This document shows positions 52,383 through 60,463 of a stretch of 64,000 bases of DNA, piece by piece. The stretch is taken from the NCBI RefSeq assembly GCF_014268785.2, contig NZ_JABWRD020000003.1:744001-808000 (forward strand). The letters run 5' to 3'. The stretch's first letter is position 1, and each line of letters begins with the position of its first letter. The notes below the pieces were generated by a model. The model ran no database searches. It saw only the letters and a program-made list of their open reading frames with translations, and had not been told where the DNA came from. The stretch comes from Pseudomonas shirazensis (GTDB taxonomy: Bacteria > Pseudomonadota > Gammaproteobacteria > Pseudomonadales > Pseudomonadaceae). The translations under genes were made by a program, and so were the position numbers.

Positions 52383-52823
52383 ATGAGAAATCTAATGGTA
52401 GGCATCATGGGCGCTGTATCCCTGTCCACTGTGGGGCTGGCGCATGCTGGGCCGCCTGTAGAGGTAACATTCAAAAACATGGGGTCGGCGAAAGCGACCC
52501 TGAAAATAGTTACTTCCAATGAGTCCAGCACTTACTTGGCTGCCAAGCCAAAGCCCGCTGAAGAAGTCCCTGCTGGGGCTAGCAATAACTTTACGGTACA
52601 GCGAGTAATCAGTCCTGACGTGAACGCGGCTATGGTGCGATACACGATCGGTCAGAAGACGTGTGCTTTCGGCACCACGTTTCAGATGCGCGTGTTGCCC
52701 GGTGGAATAAAAAAGCCGGAATGGACCAAAACGGCCAACCCGTCTGGGGGAGCCACCTGTACGGCGATCATTACTGCTACTGCTGCTAATTACTCATGGC
52801 GAGTTGAGTTCGTGATGAAGTAG
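52383..52823 (+). CDS. Small predicted secreted protein of unknown function
   Basis: I do not recognise this 146-residue protein. Residues 1-22 are a clear signal peptide (MVGIMGAVSLSTVGLAHA, cleavage after AHA). The mature part of about 124 residues is polar and beta-strand-like, with VEVTFKNMGSAKATLKIVT near the start and YSWRVEFVMK at the end. It contains two cysteines (in KTCAF and GATCTA) that probably form one disulphide in the periplasm or outside. GGGAAGAG precedes the ATG. Base composition is lower in G+C than the alginate genes. It lies 90 bp upstream of, and in the same direction as, the exporter-linked genes. Confidence 0.75.
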   Translation: MRNLMVGIMGAVSLSTVGLAHAGPPVEVTFKNMGSAKATLKIVTSNESSTYLAAKPKPAEEVPAGASNNFTVQRVISPDVNAAMVRYTIGQKTCAFGTTFQMRVLPGGIKKPEWTKTANPSGGATCTAIITATAANYSWRVEFVMK

Positions 52824-52912
52824 CGTTTTACTCAACAGCGCCGCCCGCTCAGGTGTAACGAGTGGGTTGCGCATGATCTGGGCGTGCGCTTAATCCAAGG
52901 CCGGCGCTCGAA

Positions 52913-53710
52913 ATGAACAGGTGCATGATGCAAATAAAGAATAATGACTTCACCCTGAATAGCGCCAGTGAGGTACGAGTTTCCGCACACAATACTGGCG
53001 ATCAAAGTTCACCTGTAGATGGTGTGGTTGTCAGCGAAAACAGCCAGGAAACCCTATCATCCCTTGCTCAGAGGCTGAGTGCAGCTGAACAACGCGCAAG
53101 TGCTCGTGACAGTCAATTAAGCCGTAAGGAATTAACCGCTCTGGCTGCATCCATCAGAGAAAAAGTGTATGGCGCAGTTTACGATCTCAACAAAGCAAAA
53201 CATGATGCAGAATTACCTGGCAGCGATGACCCTCAGTGGCTTGCAAGTGCCCGCCAAGCGACGGATTTTATCAATGGTCGAAGTGAGAACCCATTCTTTG
53301 GCATGAGTGCACAGCAGTTGAGTGTTATTGCCTATGACGAAGGAGGTTCGTTCACGACTAATGAACGTCAGGCGGCGATGATTGAGTCAGGTCGGCAGTA
53401 CAGTGAATGGTCAAAGTCTGTTGTTGGGAAAATGTGGGATGAGTATCAGCAGAGAGGAAAAAGCACCGAAGGTCTTAAGGAAATCTTGGCATATTACAAG
53501 GCGCTGCCAGCAATAGAGGAATCACGTTACGGCAATTATGAAGTGGAAATCATGCTTCAGCTGGACGTGCAGGAAGTTGACTGGCCAGAATTCAATACGT
53601 CTCTTCTTGATATGTTGGCCAACGAATGGAAACCCGCTAATGAACGCAAGGATGCGGCCGGCGACGAGGGCAGCGCCAAAGGTCTTGGCAACGAGGCAAG
53701 TCCCTCATGA
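52913..53710 (+). CDS. Uncharacterised 265-aa protein coupled to the ABC exporter (candidate cargo or partner)
   Basis: I do not recognise the family with confidence. There is no Sec signal, membrane helix, double-glycine leader or RTX repeat. The N-terminal 45 residues are Ser/Asn/Thr-rich and probably disordered; residues about 45-110 are strongly helical (SLAQRLSAAEQRASARD, then EKVYGAVYDLNKAKHDAEL); a globular part follows with NPFFGMSAQQLSVIAYDEGG and FTTNERQAAMIE; the tail is Gly/Glu/Lys-rich. A+T-rich codons set it apart. The stop overlaps the ATPase start (ATGA), so translation is coupled to the exporter. Start choices lie at 52913, 52925 and 52928, none with a strong ribosome-binding site. 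Confidence 0.75.
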   Translation: MNRCMMQIKNNDFTLNSASEVRVSAHNTGDQSSPVDGVVVSENSQETLSSLAQRLSAAEQRASARDSQLSRKELTALAASIREKVYGAVYDLNKAKHDAELPGSDDPQWLASARQATDFINGRSENPFFGMSAQQLSVIAYDEGGSFTTNERQAAMIESGRQYSEWSKSVVGKMWDEYQQRGKSTEGLKEILAYYKALPAIEESRYGNYEVEIMLQLDVQEVDWPEFNTSLLDMLANEWKPANERKDAAGDEGSAKGLGNEASPS

Positions 53711-54375
53711 GCGCCGCCATCTCGCTTGAACACGTCCACCGTTCACTCGGCGGCGAGGTAATCCTTGGTGATGTCTCGCTGTCGATCGCTCATGGTCAAT
53801 CCTGCGCCATCGTTGGCCCGTCAGGCTCTGGCAAAAGCACGCTGCTTAACCTGATCGGTCTGCTCGATGAACCCTGTCATGGCCGTGTGCTGATCGGTGG
53901 TGAGAACATGACCGGTGCCAGCGGTGCGCAACGGGCAATGATGCGTAACCGCAGCATCGGCTTCGTCTTCCAAAGCTTCCACTTGCTGCCGCGCTTGACT
54001 GTGCTGGACAACGTTGCCTTGCCGCTTTTTTATCGCGGCATGCCTGTGCCGCGGGCCAGATGCGCCGCACGACGGCAGCTGCAGTTGGTCGGGTTGGGGG
54101 CGCGCATGAGCCATCGGCCAGCCGAGCTTTCCGGCGGCCAGCGTCAACGCGTCGCGATCGCCCGCGCGTTGGTCGGCGAGCCGCAGTTGTTACTCGCCGA
54201 TGAGCCCACCGGCAACCTTGATGGCGAAGCAGCGGCAGATGTGCTTGAGCTATTGAAAGCGCTCAATCGTGAGCGCGGTGTGACGCTGTTGCTGGTCACT
54301 CATGATCCCGCGATGGCCAGCCACATGCAGCGCTGCTTGAACGTGCGGGCAGGGCAGGTCGGCGATGCTCGCTGA
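53707..54375 (+). CDS. ABC transporter ATPase, LolD/MacB-like
   Basis: A 222-residue ATPase of the MacB/LolD (type VII ABC) group, complete with Walker A GPSGSGKS (residues 37-44), a Q-loop in FVFQSFHLLPRLTV, signature LSGGQRQRVAIARAL, Walker B LLLADEPTGNLDG and the switch histidine in LVTHD. It powers the FtsX-type permease encoded next, with which it overlaps by 11 bp. In classical MacB these two parts are fused in one polypeptide; here they are separate, as in LolCDE or YknYZ systems. The ATG overlaps the stop of the unknown 265-aa gene. Confidence 0.93.
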   Translation: MSAAISLEHVHRSLGGEVILGDVSLSIAHGQSCAIVGPSGSGKSTLLNLIGLLDEPCHGRVLIGGENMTGASGAQRAMMRNRSIGFVFQSFHLLPRLTVLDNVALPLFYRGMPVPRARCAARRQLQLVGLGARMSHRPAELSGGQRQRVAIARALVGEPQLLLADEPTGNLDGEAAADVLELLKALNRERGVTLLLVTHDPAMASHMQRCLNVRAGQVGDAR

Positions 54376-55543
54376 ACATTACGGGCCGAGCGCTTCTCAG
54401 CGGCTGGCCGAATCGATAGCAAACCTAGGCACGATGGGGCGTCGCGCCTGGCTGGGCTTGTTGGGCGTTGCGGTGGGCTGCGCCGCAGTGGTGGCGTTGC
54501 TCAATGTCGGCCATAGCGCCGCCTTGCAATCTCGGCAGTTATTTCAAGGCATGGGCAGCGAGTTGCTGGTCGCCACTTTGCAGCGTGATAGCGAGACCCC
54601 GGCGATGACGGCTCAGCCGCCGCAGCTGTCAGCGGTTTCACCACTGTTGATCAGCGCAGCGCCGCTGGCGATGGCGCCGGTCGAGGTTCGTCTGGGCGCT
54701 ATCAGTGAAGCGCTCATGGTCACAGGCAGTACACCGGCGTTAGCCACTGTTCTCGACCTGACCGCCGACCAGGGACGGTTGTTGTCAGAGCATGACGCCC
54801 ACAACGCTTACCTGCTGCTGGGGGCGATCGCTGCGCAGCAACTGCAGGCCAGCGTGGGTGACCAATTGCAGCTGGGGCGCTATCTGTTCGAAGTGATCGG
54901 CATCCTTGGCCCGATAGGCTACAACCCTTTGCTGCCAGTGGCGGTCGATGACGGCTTGCTGATACCGCTGCAAGCCATGCGCCGCTTGTCATCGGCACCG
55001 CAGATCAGCGCGGTAGTGGCGCTGGCGCGCGATTCACAAAGCGTGCGCGTTGCTGCTGATGAATTGGCCGGTGATCTGCGCATGCAACTGCCCGGCGCTG
55101 AAGTCGAAGTGCAGGTACCCCAGCAGTTGCTTGATGGCATGGCCAGCCAGGCGCGCCTGTTCAGCTGGTTGTTGGCAGGCCTGGGCGCTATCGCACTGCT
55201 GGTTGGCGGCGTAGGCGTCATGAATGTAATGCTGATGAGCGTCATCGAGCGGCGGCGTGAGATCGGCGTACGCATGGCGCTAGGCGCACGGCCTGTGGAT
55301 ATCGCCTGGTTGTTTCTGCTCGAGGCGGTGATTCTGGCAAGTGGCGGGGCTGTGCTTGGTTCGATGGTTGGGGTACTGGCCGCCTGGTTGTTCGCTTGGC
55401 TGTCGGGCTGGGATTTTGCCCTTGATCCCTGGTCGATACCGCTGGGCGTGGTCAGTGCGCTGCTGATCGGGGTGTTCTTCGGCCTGCAGCCGGCGCTGGC
55501 TGCTGCGCGCCTGCAACCCGTGGCAGCGCTGCGTGATGAATGA
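54365..55543 (+). CDS. FtsX/MacB-type ABC permease
   Basis: A 392-residue inner-membrane permease: one N-terminal helix (about 28-48), a MacB-type periplasmic core domain (about 50-265) and three C-terminal helices (about 270-292, 315-345 and 358-382), with the FtsX signature GGVGVMNVMLMSVIERRREI and IGVRMALGARP. Such permeases do not pass substrate through the membrane; they drive a periplasmic adaptor and outer-membrane duct by mechanotransmission. It overlaps the ATPase by 11 bp and the outer-membrane factor start by up to 11 bp. Confidence 0.92.
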   Translation: MLAEHYGPSASQRLAESIANLGTMGRRAWLGLLGVAVGCAAVVALLNVGHSAALQSRQLFQGMGSELLVATLQRDSETPAMTAQPPQLSAVSPLLISAAPLAMAPVEVRLGAISEALMVTGSTPALATVLDLTADQGRLLSEHDAHNAYLLLGAIAAQQLQASVGDQLQLGRYLFEVIGILGPIGYNPLLPVAVDDGLLIPLQAMRRLSSAPQISAVVALARDSQSVRVAADELAGDLRMQLPGAEVEVQVPQQLLDGMASQARLFSWLLAGLGAIALLVGGVGVMNVMLMSVIERRREIGVRMALGARPVDIAWLFLLEAVILASGGAVLGSMVGVLAAWLFAWLSGWDFALDPWSIPLGVVSALLIGVFFGLQPALAAARLQPVAALRDE

Positions 55544-57017
55544 CCGGATGATGCGCTGCTGCCTGCTGCTGTGCCTGCTGGTGTGCCTGCTGCTGTGCCT
55601 GCTGCCTGGTATCACCGTAGCCGCCCTGCGCTCGCCTAGCCAGATCATCCCCGGGGCGGTTTCGGCCAAGGCGGTTGCAGCTCGTGACGAGCTGGTGTTG
55701 AGTCTGAGCGACGCGATTGCCTTGGCCTTGCGCGACAACCGCAGTATTCGCAGTGCTTACTTGCAGCGCATTGCTGACAAGTTCGAGCTGCGCGTTGCAG
55801 CTGACCGCTACGCGCCACAACTTTCCTTCAAGGCGCAGTATCAGGCCAACCGCAATCAGGACGATCGCTATCGCCAGGCGGAGTTAACGCCCAGCGCGAG
55901 TGTGCTGACGGCTTACGGCACCCGCGTGAGTCTCGATTGGGCCTACGGCCAGACTCGGGGCAATGCAGCTGGGCCGCGTTATCGTGACGGCGCTAACCTT
56001 ATGCTGATCCAGCCGCTGCTCAGAGGTGCAGGGCGTGACATAGCCATGGCACCGTTACGTCAGGCGGAACTGGCTGAGCAGGCCAATCGACTGGCCCTCA
56101 AAGATCAAGTGTCACACACTATCACCAGCATCATTGGCCTGTATCGCGACCTGTTACGTGCGCAGGAACAACTAAACATCACCGATGATGCACGGCAACG
56201 GGCCAGCCAGCTGATTGCCGTTAACCGCGAGCTGATTGACGCCGGGCGCATGGCCGCGTTCGAGATTGTTCAGGCCGAAGCAGAGCTGGCCAATCAGGAA
56301 CTGGCTCTGGAGGGCAGTCGTAATAACTTGCACGCTGGCCGCCTGGCGCTGCTGCAAGCACTGGCTCTGGATCTGGACACGCCCTTGCGCGTTAGCGAAG
56401 AGGCGGAAGCCGAGCCGATCGGGCTAGATCCGAGGCGAGCTTTAGCCCAGGCTGAAGCCTTACAGCCGATCTATCTGCTGCAGTTGCTGGCCGATCAGCA
56501 AGCAGACCTCGATCTGCGCCTTGCCAAGGATCAGCAGCGCTGGGACTTGTCGTTGATCGGTGCTACCAGCCAGGCCCGTGAGCGGCCAAATTCGGGCAAG
56601 GTCTGGGAACACTATCTGGGGTTGCAGTTGGAAATCCCAATTGCTGACTTGAGCCGGCGGCAAGGGCTGGTGCGGGCCCAAGTCGCCGTTGATAGTCGAC
56701 GCTTGCAACTGGCCGACGCCCGTCAGCAACTGCAGCGCGAGGTTGTCGATGGCGTGCGCGAAGTGCAGGTCAGTTGGCGCCAGTTGCAAATCGCCGGGCG
56801 AGCACTGGATCTGTCACGGCGCAAGCTCGCCATCGAACAGGAGAAGCTAGCGCTCGGCCTGTCGAGCAACTTTCAGGTGCTCAGTTTCGAGAGCGATCTG
56901 CGCGGCGCACAGAGTGCACGGCTGGACGCGCAGATCGCCTATTTGAATGCGCAGACCGCCCTTGACTTGATTCTGGGCACGACATTGGACAGTTGGGACG
57001 TGGCCATCAATGACTAG
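55533..57017 (+). CDS. TolC-like outer-membrane factor of the MacB-type exporter
   Basis: A 494-residue TolC-family protein with two OEP repeats (for example LSLSDAIALALRDNRSIRSA and, mid-protein, RRALAQAEALQPIYLLQLLA). The N-terminal signal is odd: after MMNDRMMR comes a cysteine/leucine repeat, CCLLLCLLVCLLLCLLPG, coded by near-tandem CTGCTGTGC units. Start choices are GTG 55533 and ATG 55536, with ATGs at 55548 and 55551 also possible; the signal remains in every case. Its end overlaps the adaptor start by 8 bp. It is a dedicated duct, not a lipoprotein of the NodT type. Confidence 0.88.
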   Translation: MMNDRMMRCCLLLCLLVCLLLCLLPGITVAALRSPSQIIPGAVSAKAVAARDELVLSLSDAIALALRDNRSIRSAYLQRIADKFELRVAADRYAPQLSFKAQYQANRNQDDRYRQAELTPSASVLTAYGTRVSLDWAYGQTRGNAAGPRYRDGANLMLIQPLLRGAGRDIAMAPLRQAELAEQANRLALKDQVSHTITSIIGLYRDLLRAQEQLNITDDARQRASQLIAVNRELIDAGRMAAFEIVQAEAELANQELALEGSRNNLHAGRLALLQALALDLDTPLRVSEEAEAEPIGLDPRRALAQAEALQPIYLLQLLADQQADLDLRLAKDQQRWDLSLIGATSQARERPNSGKVWEHYLGLQLEIPIADLSRRQGLVRAQVAVDSRRLQLADARQQLQREVVDGVREVQVSWRQLQIAGRALDLSRRKLAIEQEKLALGLSSNFQVLSFESDLRGAQSARLDAQIAYLNAQTALDLILGTTLDSWDVAIND

Positions 57018-58236
57018 GCAGCAGGTGTTGGCAATTTCGATGCTGGTGCTTGGCTGGCTTCTGCTGAGCCCATGGCGCCCTTGGCCGGCAGAGCTGAGCG
57101 AGAATAGCGTCGGGTCATGGCTGCGGATCGAGCCGCAACTCATCGAGCAGCGCCTTGGCGTGCTCGGGCGGATTCAGGCTGTTCGTCAAGTGACCGTGGC
57201 GGCGCCGTTTGCCGGCCTGCTTCAGGCGCTGCCGATAGCGCCGGGGCAGCAGGTGGCAGCGGGAGATATCATTGCTGTACTCGACACTGCTGAACTGGAC
57301 CCGCAGGTTCGCCAAGCTGAAGCGCAGCTGCTGCAGAGCCAGCGCGCGTTGCGGCAACTGCAAGCCTGGGCAAGCGGCTCGGAGATGGCCCAGGCCAAAC
57401 GTGCGCAGGCTATGGCCAGCAGCAGCCTGGAGCTCGCGCAGGTAGCCTTGAAGCAGACGCAGCGGCTGTTCGACCGGGGTATCGTCGCCCGTCAGGAAGT
57501 GGAGGCCTTGCAGCAACAAATGGTGATGCTGCAGCAGGACCTGCTTGATGCCAGGCAGCATCTGCGACAAACCCGTGAGCGCGGGCAAGGCGTAGATTTG
57601 CGACTGGCGAGCATTGAACTCGACGCTGCTCAAGCGCGCCAGCGCGAGTTGGCGGCGTTACGTAACCAGCGCGAGGTACGCGCACCGTTCAGTGGGCTGC
57701 TGGTGCCTCGGCCAAGCGAGGACCGCCAACTTGCGCTGCAAGTCGGCCAGTTGGCCAGTCAAGGCACGCCGCTGTTTGTGCTTGTCGATCTGAGCCAGTT
57801 ACAGGTGCGCGCCGCACTGGAGCAAAGCGATCTGCATAAGGTCCACGAGGGGATGTTCGTGCAGGTAAGCGGGGAGGGGTTTGCTGGGCACACGCTCAAC
57901 GGCCGGGTCGTCGCGGTTGGTCAGCAGGCCAGGGCCGAGGAAGGGCAGGGCGCCTGGTTCGATTTGTTGATTGCTCTGGATACTCAGCCAGACCCGGTCG
58001 CGCTGGGCGTTCGGCTGGGGATGAGCGCGCAGGTGACCGTGTTGCTGTACAGCAATGAGCAAGCGCTGGCGGTGCCCACAGCGGCGCTGCGTACTGACGA
58101 CGGCAGTGGCCACTACGTGCTGTATCGCGCGGACGACTATCAGCCAGGGCGCAATGTTGTCGTCACTCCCCTTCGTGCAGTGCCGCAAGGCGTCGAAGTT
58201 CAAGGGCTGGAGGCGGGTTGGGTCTGGGTGGAGTAA
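57010..58236 (+). CDS. Periplasmic adaptor (MacA/HlyD-like) of the exporter
   Basis: A 408-residue membrane-fusion protein: membrane anchor (about 5-22, VLAISMLVLGWLLLSPW), lipoyl domain (VTVAAPFAGLLQALPIAPGQ), a long glutamine/alanine-rich alpha-hairpin (about 95-215), the second lipoyl half (REVRAPFSGLLVPRPSEDRQ) and beta-barrel and membrane-proximal domains. It bridges the FtsX permease and the TolC-like duct. Placement last in the operon, after the duct, is less common than adaptor-first order. A mosaic REP follows its stop by about 30 bp. Confidence 0.9.
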   Translation: MTRQQVLAISMLVLGWLLLSPWRPWPAELSENSVGSWLRIEPQLIEQRLGVLGRIQAVRQVTVAAPFAGLLQALPIAPGQQVAAGDIIAVLDTAELDPQVRQAEAQLLQSQRALRQLQAWASGSEMAQAKRAQAMASSSLELAQVALKQTQRLFDRGIVARQEVEALQQQMVMLQQDLLDARQHLRQTRERGQGVDLRLASIELDAAQARQRELAALRNQREVRAPFSGLLVPRPSEDRQLALQVGQLASQGTPLFVLVDLSQLQVRAALEQSDLHKVHEGMFVQVSGEGFAGHTLNGRVVAVGQQARAEEGQGAWFDLLIALDTQPDPVALGVRLGMSAQVTVLLYSNEQALAVPTAALRTDDGSGHYVLYRADDYQPGRNVVVTPLRAVPQGVEVQGLEAGWVWVE

Positions 58237-58265
58237 GACGCTGCCAATAAGCACCTCCTTTGGCG

Positions 58266-58396
58266 TGCAGGAGCGGCCTTGTGTCGCGAAAGGCGCGCGT
58301 AGCGTGCCCTCATTTTCAGCTTCGCCGCCGACATCGCCGGGCCCGCTTTGCGGGCCTTTCCGACCGGTCCGGCGCCCCGGCAAGGTCGCTCCTACA
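58266..58396. repeat. Mosaic REP pair overlapping the yaaA 3' end
   Basis: The left arm (from 58266, TGCAGGAGCGGCCTTGTGTC) is of the common type. The right arm, inverted and ending 58396, carries the variant half GACCGGTCCGGCGCCCCGGC seen alone near 40.2 kb, so the two arms are of different classes. The spacer CATTTTCAGCTTCGCCGCCG resembles that in the pair after algA. The right arm contains the yaaA stop codon (58392-58394). It marks the border of the exporter block. Confidence 0.8.
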
Positions 58397-59165
58397 GGTG
58401 ATCGCGCAGAAACACCAGCTGATCCGGCTTCGACTGCTCAACACTGTAGTAGTACCCCTGCACATCGAACTGCTTGAGCTGCTCCGGATCGGCGATCCGC
58501 TCCTGGATCACGAACCGGCTCATCATCCCGCGGGCTTTCTTGGCGTAGAAGCTGATGATCTTGTACTGGCCGTTCTTCCAGTCCTTGAAATCGACATTGA
58601 TGATCCGTGCCTTGAGCGCGCTGCGTTTGACCGCACTGAAGTACTCGTTGCTGGCCAGATTGAGCAGCACGTCGTCGCCTTGCTCGGCCAGTGCCTGGTT
58701 CAGCCATTCGCTGATGCGCGTGTCCCAAAAGGCATACAGGTCCTTGCCGCGTGGGTTGGCCAGCTTGGTGCCCATCTCCAGGCGGTAAGGTTGCATCAGG
58801 TCGAGTGGGCGCAGCAGGCCGTAGAGGCCGGAGAGCATGCGCAGGTGATCCTGGGCGTAGCTGAAGTCGTCTTCACTGAGGCTTTCGGCGTCGAGGCCGG
58901 TGTATACGTCACCTTTGAACGCGAGCAGCGCTTGTTTGGCATTGTCTGGGGTGAAGTCTGCGCTCCAGCTGCCAAACCGTGCGGCGTTGAGGCCGGCGAG
59001 TTTGTCCGAGAGGTGCATCAGCTCGCTGATCTGTGCCGGGCTCAGGTCGCGCAGTTGGCTGATCAGCGCCTGCGAGTGATCCAGATACTGCGGCAGGGTG
59101 AAACGCTCGGTCACCGGCGGGGTGTCGTAGTCGAGGGTTTTGGCGGGGGAAATCACCGTCAGCAT
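58392..59165 (-). CDS. yaaA: YaaA family (UPF0246) peroxide-stress protein
   Basis: A 257-residue YaaA/DUF328 protein with the family start [17 protein letters not shown], the [20 protein letters not shown] block and the ASNEYFSAV and MMSRFVIQ segments. In E. coli YaaA limits intracellular iron under H2O2 stress; a DNA-binding helix-hairpin-helix fold is reported. The gene stands alone and its stop codon lies inside a REP arm, so the last residues may have been shaped by the element's insertion. Confidence 0.92.
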   Translation of the reverse strand: MLTVISPAKTLDYDTPPVTERFTLPQYLDHSQALISQLRDLSPAQISELMHLSDKLAGLNAARFGSWSADFTPDNAKQALLAFKGDVYTGLDAESLSEDDFSYAQDHLRMLSGLYGLLRPLDLMQPYRLEMGTKLANPRGKDLYAFWDTRISEWLNQALAEQGDDVLLNLASNEYFSAVKRSALKARIINVDFKDWKNGQYKIISFYAKKARGMMSRFVIQERIADPEQLKQFDVQGYYYSVEQSKPDQLVFLRDHL

Positions 59166-59302
59166 CGGGTCGGCTCCTGAAATCGAATGGCGTCGATTCT
59201 ACGGGCTGAACCGGGCAAGTCCAAACTATGCCGACGATAGTCACAGAACATCGTCGAGGGCCGCGCTATAGTGCCGGCCAGGATGAAATGGAGAATTTGA
59301 TC

Positions 59303-60463
59303 GTGCGCATTGCCTTGGCCGTGCTGGCCAGTGTGTTGAGCCTGGCCGTGCAAGCCGCCCCGGTCGTCCCGGCCAGCTTTGATCGCAGCCTGTGGCCTGA
59401 GCAACTGGACAGCCCGGTGCTGTTCGATGTGGCGTCGCGGGCCGAGATCCTGTCGTTTGCCCAGGTGCTGCAGGAGAGCGAAATGCTCGACGAGCCGGCG
59501 CTGGCGGCGCGGCTTCAGCTCCGGCAGGTCAACCTGCCGGTAGTGCGCGCGGTGCGGGCGCGGATGTGGCAGCGGTTGTGGCAGAACTACCAGCAGGCCC
59601 AGCGCAGTTGCGAGCAGGATGCGTCGTTCTGCTATCCGCTCGAGTCGATGGCCGAATTGCGCACCCGGGCGGCAACGTTCAATGCCGATGTCGGCGAGTT
59701 CTATGTCGGCTGGACCGAACCCAGCCATAGCTTCCATCGGCGCTACCTGAATGAACAGCTGCGCAAGGCGGCGCTGTTCCCGCAGACCAGCAGCGAGATT
59801 GAACGGCTGTCCAGCCGCGAGCGCAACGGCGATGAATTGAATGACCGGATGTTCCTGCTGACCTTTGTTGGCGGACCAGGCGGGCAGGGCAGCAGCACCG
59901 ACAACCTGGCCGATTACCTGCGCCGGCAGAAACTCAACGCCACCTTCTTCGTCCTTGGCAACCGCCTGCAGCAGCGCCGCGACAGCGGCGCTGGCCGATT
60001 GCAGGACGTGTACCGCAAGCAGTGCGTCGGCATCCAGGGCTGGGAGTACCGCTCCCACGCGCAATGGCAGGGTTGGCAGGATTCGCTGCGCCGCAGCCAG
60101 GCGTGGGTGCAGGCCGAGTTGCCCGAGCAGTACGTGCCGCTGTTCCGTCCGCCCTATGGCCAGCGGCGCAGCGATGGTGAGGCGTTCATGGCCAGCGAAG
60201 GGCTGCAGGTGTCGTTATGGGATATCGACGCAATGGACGATGGCGCACTGACCGCCGAGGCATCAGCCCAGCGTGTGGTGACGCTGATGCTGTTGTGGCG
60301 CAAGGGCGTTATCCAGTTTCATGACAACCAGATCAAGGCTCAGCCGGCACTGGAGTGGTTGCTGCAGCACACGGTGCAGAGCGGTATCGGTTGGCAGGAC
60401 TGCAAGGAATACGGGCGCGGCGCAGACGCTGGCGCAACGGCGCAGAGCGGCGTAGGCGGATGA
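59303..60463 (+). CDS. NodB-fold polysaccharide deacetylase-like protein, degenerate active site
   Basis: A 386-residue exported protein with a signal peptide (about 1-18) and a helical N-terminal part, then a NodB-homology domain from about residue 184. Motif 1, TFDDGP in active deacetylases, reads TFVGGP here (V189, G190), so both the catalytic base and a metal ligand are absent. Motif 3 RPPYG and motif 5 VIQFHDNQ remain. Catalysis is doubtful and a binding role is possible. I chose GTG 59303, with GGAG 9 bp upstream; ATG 59288 would add five residues. The gene is not part of the alginate operon. Confidence 0.75.
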   Translation: MRIALAVLASVLSLAVQAAPVVPASFDRSLWPEQLDSPVLFDVASRAEILSFAQVLQESEMLDEPALAARLQLRQVNLPVVRAVRARMWQRLWQNYQQAQRSCEQDASFCYPLESMAELRTRAATFNADVGEFYVGWTEPSHSFHRRYLNEQLRKAALFPQTSSEIERLSSRERNGDELNDRMFLLTFVGGPGGQGSSTDNLADYLRRQKLNATFFVLGNRLQQRRDSGAGRLQDVYRKQCVGIQGWEYRSHAQWQGWQDSLRRSQAWVQAELPEQYVPLFRPPYGQRRSDGEAFMASEGLQVSLWDIDAMDDGALTAEASAQRVVTLMLLWRKGVIQFHDNQIKAQPALEWLLQHTVQSGIGWQDCKEYGRGADAGATAQSGVGG

